Part shown: piece by piece, positions 1 through 12,331 of the stretch | How positions within the stretch are numbered: position 1 is the stretch's first letter | Layout of the letters: every line of letters starts with the position of its first letter | Source: Turbatrix aceti | Lineage: Eukaryota; Nematoda; Chromadorea; Rhabditida; Panagrolaimidae | NCBI GenBank assembly: GCA_963969345.1 | Contig: OZ017768.1 | Coordinates: forward strand, 9,960,193 to 10,024,192 | Direction of reading: 5' to 3' | DNA: 64,000 bases | Made by a program: the position numbers and the translations under genes | Notes under the pieces: model-generated | Seen by the model: only the letters and a program-made list of their open reading frames with translations | Databases searched by the model: none | What the model was told of the DNA's origin: nothing

Positions 1-2504
1 CCATCTGTGTACTGTCTATTCCCCAGGGTAAGTAAGTGGGGGCACGAACGGGTAAAATTATTACGGTAATTGTTTTTACAGCCATGGCTTACGCGGCCCT
101 AGCCAATGTTCCAGCAGTCCTAGGATTGTATACGTCACTTTTTTCGACACTTATCTATGCTGTTTTTGGGACTTCAAAGCATATTATGTTCGGCATGTTC
201 GCGGTGCCATCGCTGATGGTTGGCAGCTTGGTGGAGGAGTATTCGATGCATTCGGAGAATTTGACGTTGATCGAGAAAAACAATGAAGCTGTGGCAATTT
301 GTGTGACCATCACGTTTTGTTTGGGGATCATTTTTGTGAGTTTTTTCAGTTAATTTATTTATTGTTTAAATAATTAGCTAATTAATTATGTATAATTTTG
401 TATAATTAATTAGCAAATAGTTTTACATTTTGTAAAAAAAATGTTTTTTTAATGTTTTTTATTTTCTACAAAAATTGCTTTCAAATTAAAAAAAAAACTA
501 TAATTATGAGTAATTAATTAATTAGTTAATTACCTTATTAATTAGCTAATTAATTAAAATGCATTTTTACAAAAATCCGATTTTTCCAGTCCCTAATGGC
601 AATCTGCCAAATGCACGTCCTAACCGCCTACCTGTCGAACAACCTGGTCACCGGCTTCACTACCGCCGCTTCGATCCACGTCCTGGCATCCCAAATCCCC
701 AAGCTGGCAGCTATCCGGGTAAATCGGTACTCTGGGTTCCTCAAACTCTTTCTAATTGCCCGGGACATGGTCGTCAACGCTCCCGAGTACAATCCAGCGG
801 AACTGATCATTTCAGCGGTCTGCGTGGCTTTTCTCATGGTTGGCAGGTACTTGATCAATCCCCGTGTCCTCCCCCTCGTCGGAGCCCCCATCCCCTTCGA
901 GCTCTTCGTCGTCATCGCTACCACCGTCATTTCCTACGTCTTTGGCTTTAATGAAAAATACAACGTTCACATCGTGGCAACCATTCCGACAGGTGTGCCG
1001 ACACCGATGTTACCGCATTTTACAATGGTACCGGAATTGTTTTTACGGTGCCTACCAATTGCTATCGTTATTTTTGGAGTCACGCTGTCGGTGGGGAAGC
1101 TGTTTGCCAAGAAGCACGCTTACAAGGTCAATCCAGCGCAGGATTTGAGAGCAATAGCATTGGTACACCTGACAACGAGTTTTTTGAGGTGTGTGCCGTC
1201 GAGCGGGAGTCTGACGAGGTCAGCAGTGGCGTCGCAGCTTGGATCAAAATCTCAGGTGAGGAAGGAAAATAGAAAGGAAGAACAAATCGGTTGGCAAACC
1301 CAAAAATTTTCCAAATGTGAAATTAGGACTTTTTTGGGCTTGTGATTTTTTTTGAAAACCAACCAAATAATTTTTTTGACTAAACGTTTTTAAAATCCAA
1401 TAACGAGTTTTTGAAACAAATTTTTGCAAATGCATCTAAAAATGATCTAAATTTTAAACTAGGAAATTTTATAATTATCGTATTTTTTGATTAACAATTC
1501 TAAACATTTGATCAACGAAAAATGTTCTAATATTCCTTTTTTTGGAAATAAAAATAGTACATTTTTGGTTCCGTGAGCCATTTTTTTTATTTAGAACAAA
1601 TGTTCCTAATTTCTAAAAATGTTCGAATTCCAGATCGCAAGCATATTCAACTCGTTCGTCGTCCTAATCGTAATACTCTGGCTCGGCCCGCTCTTTTACA
1701 CCCTTCCAACCTGCGTCCTAGCCTCGATTATTGTCGTAGCGTTACAGGGAATGCTTTTGCAGCTACGCGAACTGCCCCGGCTTTGGTTGATTTGTAAAAT
1801 TGATTTTGTGGGTTTTTCGAACAAATTTAATTTTTTATGCCCGTTTTGGCATGCAATTTCAGTCAATCTGGGTGGTAGCATTTCTGGCGACGTTCCTCTC
1901 CGACGTCAGCGAAGGGTTGCTCGTAGCCGTCGGCTTTGCACTCTTCACCGTTGTCCTGAGAGTACAAATGCCGCGATCGACATCCATGGGCATGATACCT
2001 GAAACCGAGTTGTACCGCGACGTCGACAAATACCAATCTGCTCATTCCCTGGAGGATATCCTAATTTTACGGTACAACGCTCCTCTTTTATTCGTCAACG
2101 CCCATCGATTTATACACACAGCCTGTGGCGTCATCACTGATCACTACGATGATCGACCGGTCACTTCCAAAAATAACAACAACAAAGACAACAAAGCTGC
2201 AAGCGTGCCCCTATCATCCGAGGTCCTGACACGATTTCTCGTCATCGACGCTACCGGCATCTCGCAAATCGATCAAATGGGCGTGGAAGCCCTGCGAGAG
2301 TTGCACTTCGAAGTCAAGCGTTTCGCGACCCAACTTTTGATCGCTGGGCCCAAAGCCCCGGTGCGAGATTTATTTGCTGCGTGCAACTTTTTTTCAACCG
2401 TTCCAAAATCGTCCTTTTTTCCCAGCGTTCATGATGCCGTGGTTTTTGCTCAGAATTTGCAGCAAAAATCCAAAGAAAAGACAACTCCCGTTTCCAAAGG
2501 GTGA
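1..2504 (+). CDS. SulP/SLC26-family anion transporter, 5' end outside window
   Basis: Exons 1-27 (partial), 82-335, 590-1255, 1634-1807 and 1863-2504 join in frame to about 586 visible residues. The product should be a plasma-membrane sulfate/anion transporter of the SulP family. The first visible exon ends in IPQ and splices to AMAYAALANVPAVLGLYTS, the SulP signature, followed by FGTSKHI and FAVPSLMVG. Exon 3 carries YLSNNLVTGFTTAASIHV and the conserved PSSGSLTRSAV segment before the last membrane helices. Exon 5 carries the C-terminal cytoplasmic STAS domain (FLVIDATGISQIDQMGVEAL). An Asn/Lys-rich loop interrupts the STAS domain near 2165-2200. Several hydrophobic segments are present, as expected for a 12-14 helix transporter. 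It converges on the CoA-transferase gene, whose stop lies 157 bp downstream. Family assignment is firm; the transported ion and the C. elegans sulp ortholog cannot be told. Confidence 0.93.
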
Positions 2505-2660
2505 TCACGGGTTTTTGGACTAAAAGTTGGGTTTTATACGCCGAAAAAAGTCAAAAAACGAATTTTCAAAGCTTTAAAAATTGTAAATTTTGTAAATATG
2601 CCGATACTGTACATAAAAAAATATACGTATATCTAAAAATTTATTTGCCACTGATGGCTT

Positions 2661-4705
2661 TTAAATGCCATCGGGGAAGTCAATAATTTTCTGGTCTTTC
2701 AAAATTAGGAGTTTCTCGTTTGAGAACCCCAATTCTGAGCCTAAAATCTCCCGGGTGTGCTCGCCGAGGAGAGGAGGAGCAGCTCGGACTGTGTTTTCCA
2801 TACTCGAGTACTTGACTGCCGGACCGACGACCTGGACCGTGCCGTACGAAGGATGGGTCACAGACTGGACCGTGCCAAGCGCAGCGACCTGGGGATGGGC
2901 AAAGGCTTCGGCGAGGGAGTTGACCGGGCCGTGGGGAAAGGCAGCGTTCGCCAGCGCCTTGGACCAGTAATCCAAGGGCTGGGAAAGAAACCTCGCGCGC
3001 AGGTCAGACAGGAGACGATCCCGATTTTTTACCCGGAGAATGTTGGTTTGGAATTCTGGGTCTTCGGCTAATTCTGGGGCTTCTGGAACAAAAAGGGACG
3101 CAAATAATACAAAAAAGGAAATTTTTAGGTAAAAAAAGCACAAACCAAGAACCCGACAAAGTTCGCGAAAAGCAGCATCGTTGCCGGCACCGATGACGTA
3201 ATGTCGCCTGTCTGAAGTCTCAAAAGCCTCGTAGGGCACGATGCTTTCATGCGCCGTGCCCAAAGGCTTGGCCTCCAGACCGGCATTAAGGTAGTTCGAC
3301 GCGAGATTCACCATGGCGGCCAGCTGGGTGGAGAGGAGGTTGCACTCAATCTTCTGCCCCTCCCCGGTCGCATTTCGGTGAAGCACGGCAGCTAGGATGG
3401 CTCCGTGAGCGTAGAGACCCGTCATGATATCGGTAACGGCGACTGCGGCTTTGCATGGGGGCCCGGAAGGTGGGCCTGGAAAAAAACGAATTGAGGACAA
3501 AAATTTAAGAAAAAAAAACTTACCTGTGGCCTTCATAAAACCGCCTATGGCTTCGGTGATGACGTCATAGCCTGGGGTCGAGGCGTAGGGACCGGTGGAG
3601 CCGTAGCCTGTAATTCAAAAAATAGGAAAATGTAAAAATGAAAAATGAATAAAACAAAAACAACTTGCAATAAAAAAATGAATAATACACAAAAACGTCG
3701 GCAAATCAAAATTGTATGATTATTTTCCGGCCGCCAGCGCGGCTTTTGCAGTCAGCCGGTCGGATTTTATGCCTTGGTCAGAACCAGCAGAACGGAAAAA
3801 AACCGTAAACGATTGTAGCAATCGTAACATTCAAAAAACAACATTTTCCACCCAAAAACCACCCCGAAAAGTAACAAAACTCACCCGTAACCGAACAATA
3901 GATAATTTTTTTGTTATCTTTCCTCAACTGATCGTAACTCAGCCCAAATCGTTCCATATTTCCTGTTTTGAAGTTTTCCAGAAGTACATCGCATTTTGAA
4001 GCCAATTTTTTAGCCTGAAATTTATATTTTATGCATTTCATTCACTGTTTCAAGGTTCTCACGATATTGAGGCCTTCAGGCTTTGCCAAGTCAATTGCGA
4101 GACTCTTTTTGTTGCGATTGGCGCATAAAAAGTAGCAACTTTGTCCGTGGACAGTCGGTGGAATCCATTTTCTCGTATCATCACCGGTTCCTGCAGTTAT
4201 TCACGTGATAACGAGTCAAACGAATGAACGATCAAAAAAAAGTAGAGAGCGAGATTGACAGGAAGGAAGAGCGAGAAAGATAATAAAAAAGCGCGCTCGC
4301 GGACAATTCAATGTCCCACGCTTGACAACTCTCGACGCGCAAATACCGAAACGCAGCTTTTTGGCCTGGCCAGGCAAAAAGCAAAGAGAAAAAAATGGAA
4401 GTGCTTTTACTTTTTTGCTCCACAGTTTGTTTTCATCTGACGAGATTTTTTGTTCAATATTTTTGAACGATTTTTTTTCATACGTATTGTTGTTTTTGTG
4501 TTTGTTTGTTGTACGCTACGTTCAAAACGACCGTGACTAATACCAGACCATTCTTTGTTCTTCTCGCGTCTAAAAACTTGCCTGGTTTTTCTATCTTCCA
4601 TACCTGGGCGCCCAGGTCACTGAGGATCATGGACGTTAGTGGGGCCGCGAGTACACGCGAAAAATCCAGGATTTTGAGGCTTTGAACGGTTTTGGGCAGT
4701 GCCAT
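2661..4705 (-). CDS. Class III CoA-transferase (CaiB/SUGCT-like)
   Basis: Six exons on the minus strand (4705-4582, 4190-4063, 4014-3885, 3607-3524, 3475-3146, 3082-2661) give 405 residues, close to the usual family length. The N-terminus has [21 protein letters not shown] and [14 protein letters not shown], typical of formyl-CoA transferase/SUGCT proteins. [10 protein letters not shown] and [15 protein letters not shown] follow. The catalytic Asp of the family is in [14 protein letters not shown]. Known family members move CoA between dicarboxylic acids, and SUGCT is mitochondrial and uses glutarate; the substrate here is inferred only. The first ATG, 18 bases after an in-frame-compatible AT-rich leader, is chosen because the family motif starts about ten residues later. 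Intron 1 must use a GC donor (GCAAGT at 4581) because only that restores KPGTGDD. No mitochondrial presequence is obvious. Confidence 0.9.
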
Positions 4706-5308
4706 GCCTGAAAATTTGGTTGTTTTATATAAAAATTTGTGGTTTTATTTTAGGCTAAGGCTAAACGGGATTATTGATATTTAAAAAAGTTTACACGTCA
4801 GTGAACGTTTATTTGAGGCAGTTAATCGCGGAAAACGCGCCTGGCGGGGGAGTAACGATCTTTTCCGATCACCCGAAGGCATAAAATAACCTGGCGTAGC
4901 GTCCTGAACCCCAAAAATTAGGTAATTCAGTTCAGTCTCGTGTTTGGGGTAGCCTTGTTTCTTTTTTTTGCCAATTTTTTTTTCCGTGGTAAAAGAACCA
5001 CAATTTTGCACTCTGGACAACGCGCAGTTCCAAAACGACACACATTGGTGCGTTCGTTGTGGCTCGTACGCTATTGTAATGCGGGGAAAATCAATTTTTT
5101 GACACATACTCGAAACAAGGAAGAGACCACGAACAACCGACGACCTGCTGTTATTTTTATTTATTCTTCCTTCTTTTTGGCGCGCGTTTTGTTTTACGCT
5201 CTGACTTGAATTTTGAACGATTTTCTGGATTTTTATGTTGTTTTTTTATTTTTAGGCAGTGACAAATCCTCTTCTGACGACGACGCACAGAGCGCTTCTG
5301 CGGCTGTC

Positions 5309-8300
5309 ATGGAACAACTTCAGCAGTTTCACGAAATTGTTTCTTCGTTGCTCAAGACCGATAATACTATTCGGGAAGCAGCCGAAAAGCAGTACAATGC
5401 AGTTGGCATTGTTCAGAAAACTCAGCTTCTTTTTCAACTGGGTCAGGATGCATCCGTTGGACAGGAGGTTGGTTTTTTATTGAGTTTACTGGCAAATTTT
5501 TGCGTTTTTTCCGAAATTTGGTAAAAATCACGCTTTTATGAGTATTTAAAAAAAGAAGTTTTTGAAGATTTTTGAGTGTATTTTCATCGAAAATTAAAAA
5601 AAATACTAGTTTTCTGTACAAATGTTTTTTACCTAGAATCCACAAAACTCCATTTTTGTTTTTTTTGCTAAAAAAAATTTATTGCGTATTTTTCCCGAAA
5701 ATACGTTGTTTTACGTTTTTTAAAAGGTATTTGAGAAAAAAATAATGAAAACACGATTGTCGAAAGAAATCAATTTTTTTATGAGTTTTTCTATCAATAG
5801 TATTTCTTTTGACCCAAAATTTAAAAAAAAAGTTTTTACAGTCTTTCCAAGTTTCGCATGTTCACTTTTTTGCTTATTTTTTACCATTTTCAGGTCCGTG
5901 ACATGTCCCTTGTGCTCCTGAGACGACTGGTCGCCGACAAGTATGAAGACATCAAAGTTGCGATGCCAAACGAACTCGAGGACTTCAAAGCCAAGGTCAT
6001 CGAAGCAGTTGGCACGGAATCGGTTTCATCGCTTCGAAAACGATGGACCGATGTCCTCAGCGACGTTGCCCGTCAGACCGTCGACGACGACGGCAACCAG
6101 ACCTGGGGCGTCGTCATCGAGTTCATCGGGCACTGCGCGAGCAGCGACAACGCCGGTCTCCTCGAAACAGCCATGGTTCTTATCGAGTGAGTTTTTTGAG
6201 ACCTTTTTTTGGTCTAAAATGACCGATTTTGCTTGTTAGGAACGTTCCCAACATCTTTGGCAACCAACAGCACCAACTCACGCCTGATATCAAGAAAATG
6301 TTCAAACTCGCGCTCCTCCACCAAGGCGAAAGCTCGGTGCGAACCGCAGCCGTCCGCGCGTATTCGACATTCATCGTCGACAACGACGAAGACGAGCCCT
6401 TTGTCCGGGAATTTGCGGATCTGATTCCGGATGTCCTCAAGGTCTGTGAACACGCTACGGTCACCGAATCCGACGACGATGTACCGCTCCAATGCATGAT
6501 CGATCTCGCGTCTTCGATTCCGAAGTACCTTCAACCACATTTCCCCCAAATCTTCACACTTTGCCTCCAGACGATCGCAAATACCGAAAAAGACGAATCC
6601 TATCGTCAGTCTAGCATGGAAATTCTAGTTTCACTGTGTGAAACGGCACCTGCACTTGTCCGAAAGAAGGCTGGAACCTTCATTCAACCGCTCGTTGCAA
6701 ATTGTCTCAATCTGATGACAGAGTTGGATGAGGATGTGTCGGAGTGGCTCCAGGTTGACGATTTGGATGACGACATTGAAGAAGAGTGAGTTGGCTTTTG
6801 GGAGGGGTTTTTTTGCTAAGAATATCAAAATAATATTTTTAACGGGATTTTTGGACTGAAAAGATCGTAATCAGGGTGGCGAAGAGGGGATTCCCATGGG
6901 AGTCCCATGGGAAATATCCCGGGAATTATCCCGGAATTCCCATCTATCACGGGATAATTCCCCACGGAATTTTGAAAATGCGCGATCCCGCCTAAAATAT
7001 CACCGTTATTTTACGCAGGAGCGTGCTTTTTTCTTTCAAATTAGGTAAATGATTTTATTTTCATTGTTAATTTTATTACATTAATAAAATAAGTGTGTTT
7101 TTGGATATCTTTTTTGTATGAACATGTACTTTTTTAAATGTACCAAAAAATACCCCCGGGGACTCCCATGGAACTCCCATGGGATAATTCCCCTATTTCT
7201 AATTCCCATGGGAGTTTCGCCACCCTGATCGTAATACCCGTTTTTATATAAAACTGACAGTTTACTTTTTTTTTAACAAAAAAATACAGAAAACATATTT
7301 TTTTAAGGATCGTATTTGTCTTTTTCACATCCGAAGAAGACCGGAAATGTATTTTTGAAGTAAAAAATATCGAAAACATCACAAATTGATCGTAAACGTC
7401 GTTTTTAAGCCAGAAAGAATCGTAACCGTTTTTTTTTAAATTAAAATTATCGTATACCGTTTTTATCCTAAAAATACCGAAGACGCAATTTTACTTGTTT
7501 TTTTTTATCGAATTTACGATAGAAAACATCATTTTCAGAATGGTGACTCTCGGCGAGACCTCAATCGATCGTATCTCCTGCGCCCTCGGGCCTAAACCCA
7601 TCTTTTCGCCTGCGTACACCGCAATCGCCCAATTTATACAGTCCCCCGACTGGAAGCATCGTTACGCTGGCCTCTTTGGCCTGTCAACGATCGGCGAAGG
7701 CTGCAAGCGGCAAATGGAGCCCCAAATCCACAGAATCGTCAACGAGGCTCTCATCCCGATGCTCCAAGACTCGCATCCGCGTGTCCGCTACGCCGCTTGC
7801 AACGCGATCGGTCAGATGTCGTCTGACTTTGGGCCAACTCTTCAGAAAAAGTGCCACGAAGTCGTCGTTCCCGGCCTGCTCGAGCGCGCCGTCGACCTCG
7901 ACTACCCCCGCGTCGCGGCCCACGCGCTCGCTGCTTTTGTCAACTTTTCCGAGGATTGCCCGAAGAACATCCTCAACGTCTACCTCGACCAAATCATGGA
8001 AAAGATGCAGTGGATCCTCGATCAGACATTCCACAAGCTGGTCAACGATCGCAAGAAGATCGTCCTCCTCCAGGTCATCACGACGGTTGCCTCGATCGCT
8101 GACACGGCTCAGGAACACTTTTCCAAGTACTACGCGGCCCTGATTCCTCCGCTTAAGTATATTCTCGCCAATTCGGGCGACAAGGAACTCAGCGAGCTGA
8201 GAGGCAAGACCATCGAGTGCATTTCGCTCATCGGCCTCGCCGTTGGACGGGATCTCTTCGCCGCCGACATTGGCGAGATCATGGAGCACCTCATGAAGGC

Positions 8301-10179
8301 CATCTCCGACGACGAAGAAAACGAAAACACGTCCTACGTCATCAGTGCCTGGGCGCGAATCTGCCGGGTGCTTGGAGCCGAATTTGCTACCTATTTGGAA
8401 GGCGTGATTCCCTATGTTCTGAAAGCTGCCGATTTTAACCCGGAATTGAGCATTTTGGCCGGTGAGTTTTTTGTTTTTTGGGATTTTTGGTCCAAATTTG
8501 GCGTTTTTGAGCCACAAATTGTGTAAAATCATTTTGTGGCCCAATTTCACCCCGATGAATCAAAAACCAATTCTGTTTAGCTGCTGGTATTACAGATGAT
8601 GACGAGAAGGACGACAACGATTGGGACGTTGTTGACTTTGGATCCGAGCGCCTGGGCATCCACACAGCCGGCATCGAAGACAAGAACACGGCGTGCGAGA
8701 TGCTGGTCTGCTTTGTCCGCGAGATGAAAACCGCCTTCGCCCCGTACGTCGACGAGGTCTTCAAATTCATGGAAGGCCAGATCCGCTTCATCTTCCACGA
8801 CGGCGTTCGTCAGTCGGCCGCCGAAATCATGCCCCTGCTCCTGAGTGCTGCCCAGCCCCGGGGCATCGAGTACCAGCATGCCATGTGGCAACAACTCCTC
8901 CCGACCCTGCTTGAGGCTCTCAGCAGCGAATCCGATCACGAAGTCTCCGGTGAGCTGCTCTATTCCCTGGGATCTTGCGTTGAGGTTCTCGGCAAGAATG
9001 TTGTTGGCTCGGACGAACTCGTCAAGATCGTCGAAGTCATTCATGCCCAGTTTGTCAAGTACGATCGTCGTCGGCAGGAACGCGAAAAGGCGAGTCGTGA
9101 CGAAGACGCCGACGACGAGACCCAGGAAGAAATCAAGGAAGTCATCGAGATGGAAGCGTCCATTGTCATGCGCTTCTGTGACACTCTTCACTGCCTTTTC
9201 AAGGTTTGTTTGAAGGTCTTGAATTTTTTTATGGAAGTTGATTTTGTTTTTTAGACTTTTGGCGGAGACTTTATGCCCTTCTTCGAGCCCCTAGCCGAGC
9301 GATTTTCCAAAATGCTCCTCTCCCAGCAGACATATCAGGACCGCCAATGGGCACTCTGCGTCTTCGATGACGTCATTGAATTTGGCGGCGCTCCCGGAGC
9401 CAAGTACGTGACACTGTTCATTGAACCGATTCTGAAGGCTCTCAACGACAACTACCCGGAAGTTCGCCAGGCTGCGGCCTACGGTGTCGGTTGCATGGCT
9501 TTTGCGCAGAAGGGCATCTACACCCCCTACCTGGCTACCGCTGTCAACAGTCTGGTTGCTATGATTTCTCGTCCCGATGCCCGGGCGACCGAAGAAAGCA
9601 CAATCGCTACCGAAAATGCTATTTCGGCTGTTGCGAAGATTTTGAAGTATGGCGAGGCTGTGGATGCGAATTTGGTGAGTTTTTATTGTTGGAAAGAGTT
9701 TTTTGGGGAAAATTTGATCGAAAATATTCGTTTTTATTGAAATTTGGCCTACAATTATTTTATTTTCTTTTTTTGGGTTTTGAAACACATTGAATCAAAA
9801 ATTGATGTTTTTTGATTTTACTGGTGTTTTTTTTTAGGTGATTCCAACATTTGTGAGTTGGTTGCCTGTCTGGGAAGACTCCGAAGAGACACCCTTCGTC
9901 TACGACTACTACTGCGATCTGATCGAAGCCAACCACGACCTCGTCCTCGGGCCGGACAACAAAAATCTCCCCCATATCGTAGACGTCGTCCTCCGGGTGT
10001 TCGCGAACGAAGGCATCGATGACTCCACCGAACTCGCCGTCCGAACCAAGCAACGACTCATCAACATCATCAAGCTGATCAACGCCAACAAGGAACTCTT
10101 TGCGCACGTTCTGGAATCGCTGAAGCTGAACATAGCCATGCAGCAGGCCCTTGACTCGATCTTGTCTAGCCCTGCCTGA
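5309..10179 (+). CDS. imb-3: Importin-5 / karyopherin beta-3 (RanBP5 homolog)
   Basis: Seven exons (5309-5467, 5894-6186, 6240-6785, 7539-8461, 8581-9203, 9255-9674, 9838-10179) join in frame to 1101 residues, matching the roughly 1100 residues of animal importin-5. The protein is a HEAT-repeat nuclear import receptor that binds Ran-GTP and carries ribosomal proteins, histones and other cargo through the nuclear pore. Diagnostic segments include LLRRLVADK, NIFGNQQHQ, an acidic loop after EEDVSEW-like sequence near residue 325-335, DWKHRYAGLFGLSTIGEGC, HPRVRYAACNAIGQM, KTIECISLIGLAVG, YFHDGVR-like FIFHDGVRQSAAE, and DRQWALCVFDDVIEF. The ATG at 5309 is the first in frame after a good splice-acceptor-like TTTTTAG at 5250-5256, so the 5' leader may be trans- or cis-spliced. 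A hAT MITE sits in intron 3. No truncation is visible. Confidence 0.95.
6872..7227. mobile_element. hAT-type MITE in importin intron 3
   Basis: A 356-bp element has terminal inverted repeats beginning CAGGGTGGCGAA and is flanked by the perfect 8-bp direct repeat ATCGTAAT (6864-6871 and 7228-7235). CAG-type ends with an 8-bp target duplication are typical of hAT transposons. The interior carries several CCCATGGGA-like units close to each end and has no coding capacity. It lies wholly inside the intron, away from both splice sites. Confidence 0.85.
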
Positions 10180-11091
10180 GGGGATGCTTCTGATGTGTTC
10201 GTCTGCAACACAGGGTCTGTCACTAGCCGTCTATTTTTTTTGCGCTTCTACACTTTTTTTTTCCTGGATTTTAGGGGGTATTGTCTTTTTTTTCGAAGGG
10301 GAAAGGAAGAAAAAAGCGATACAAATATTACCACCCCGAATTGTTCCATTTTTTGTTGAGTTGTTTGCTTCTTTTTTTTTGTGATGAGAAATTTTGAACG
10401 GCGTTGCAGCACGCACGGGTAGAGCGTAGGCTAAGGGCAAAATTTTATGGTTCATTTTTCGGAAAACATTTTTTTTCTGAGCTTTAGGCTACATCTTTGG
10501 CACATGGACATTTGTCTTCTTACAAAAAAACCTGGATTAACTGATGACTACGAGGAACTCTTCTACCACAACATGTTCGTTCTACCAACCCCCCGTGCTG
10601 TGTTTGCCGATTTGTGCGTGTATCGTATTGTCTCTCCCCTCTCCTACACCTTGCGAAAAGAATTATTCAATGTCGTTCTTCTTTTATTATTATCCGTTCT
10701 TTCTTTCTGCTTCTTCTTTTCTTTAATTTTGGTATTTTGTGGTTTTGTAATATTTATATACAATTAATCAAAAATAATGGTTTTGAAAGTTGTGGACAAC
10801 GAGGAGCGCGATTCGAACAACATCATGAATGTTCAATTAAAACAACAATGTTTACGGACCAAAAAAAAGTGTTTTTTTACAAGTAATAAAAATTTTTTCA
10901 AGTTTTTTTTTTTGAAATGTGTTAGAATTTTAAAAGAAAAAAATTACTATGTATGCCGTGGCAATGATTGTGTGACGTCAACGGACAGCTGTGTCTGTCA
11001 TGGCACATGCAAAAAAACATTCATATTCGACTTACCTAGTGCTGGAAGAATTAAAAAAAACTTCACCTGCTATACTGGCCTACGCCTTCTG
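10180..11091. other. Importin 3' flank, no gene seen
   Basis: This stretch follows the importin stop codon. It is T-rich on the plus strand (10230-10390 and 10640-10760) and holds no open frame with family-like content or a convincing spliced structure. Part is probably the importin 3' UTR, but no perfect AATAAA was found near the stop. Confidence 0.5.
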
Positions 11092-12112
11092 CACAGCGTA
11101 TCGGTAAGCCTATTTTTAGTTCGCGCAAACTGTGAAAAAAAGTGGCCACTCGGCTGAGGAAAATTTTTGCCTGCGCGCGCACTCTTGTTTTTCTTGAAAG
11201 TGCACGAGTGCCGCCGTCGATTGACCCTTCAGGGATGTACCTGAGTACGACTATCGTGTGCAGTGAACGACTATCATGTGCAAGGCAAAGAAGTTGTTCT
11301 GTTTCTGGTCAAACAACTCACAACTTGTTAGTGATTTTGTATAGTAGTACAACATGTCCATGGCACCCGCCCTAATAGTGGTTTAAAGTTCCGAATGTTT
11401 AAAACTTATTAGCCTTGCTCATGATAGTCGTGCATTCAGGGATGTACCAGAGCACGATGGCCGTACTCAGGTACATCCCTGAAGGGTCAATCGACGGCGG
11501 CACTCGTTTCTTGTTGCCGCAACTTCGTGCGCATCGCCGTGCTTCCTCGACTCGACGACGACACTCGCCCGAATTGTGTATTGAAGTTCCGATTGCTTTA
11601 ATATTCCAATAGTGAAGGGGTCGAACATTTTTCTAACCAAAAAATGTTTTTAGAGTACCATGAGTAGGAACAGAGGGGTGTGCTTGCGCGCAATTTTACA
11701 AAGAAAAACAGTTATCAGCAGCTAACTTTAATATCTCAAGGCGAAATTGCACCAAATTTTCAGGATACCTTCTTCAACACCTTATGCATCTGTCATAAAA
11801 ATTTCAGAACTCTGTACAGAACACTTTTTGTGAAATTATCACAAACGTTTTTAAAAATGTCTGTTTTTGGAAATATGCAGCGAGACTCACAATAAATATT
11901 TTTTTTCAAAAATGGCATCAAAATGTTCGCAAAAATGTGCTTAATCGATGACAATATCAATCTAAACAAACACTTGCATCTTTATATTTTTGTTTTGCGA
12001 TTATCTGGGGTGCACTTTCAAGAAAAACAGGAGTGCGCGCGCAGGCAAAAATTTTCCTCAGCCGAGTGGCCACTTTTTTTCACAGTTTGCGCGAACTGAG
12101 CGATACGCTGTG
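11092..12112. mobile_element. Non-autonomous TIR transposon, about 1.02 kb
   Basis: Roughly 110-bp near-perfect terminal inverted repeats (11092-11203 and 12011-12112) start CACAGCGTATCG and differ by a small indel near the tips and one substitution. The 6-bp direct repeat CTTCTG lies immediately outside both ends (11086-11091 and 12113-12118). A second, nested inverted repeat pairs 11204-11246 with 11463-11507. No transposase is encoded; superfamily not assigned. Confidence 0.8.
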
Positions 12113-12331
12113 CTTCTGCTTCTACCACAGGTGAATTGTCTTTTGATATTTACCACAGATTGTCATTCGGTTGAATTTATTCAAACATTTCGGTATCGTG
12201 CGTATGATTGCCGTATACGTCCGTTTCTTGATGATGCGGGACAAACAGGTGAATACTGTTGGTGTACATAAATACACTACCCATCATGTTCCGTAAGCTC
12301 ACACACTTTTTGAATCTTGAGTGCTGCAATC

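Noticed and set aside
559..951. Second-frame open stretch over SulP exon 3
   Set aside because: Pro/Arg/His-rich shadow of the codon-biased SulP exon; the SulP frame carries the conserved motifs.
4041..4046. Donor at AAACA/GTGAAT for CoA-transferase exon 2
   Set aside because: It gives the wrong phase for the next exon; the donor at 4062 (ATC/GTGAGA) keeps phase and the exact family spacing.
7684..8550. 288-codon minus-strand frame over importin exon 4
   Set aside because: Antisense shadow of the HEAT-repeat coding frame, which matches importin-5 over its whole length.
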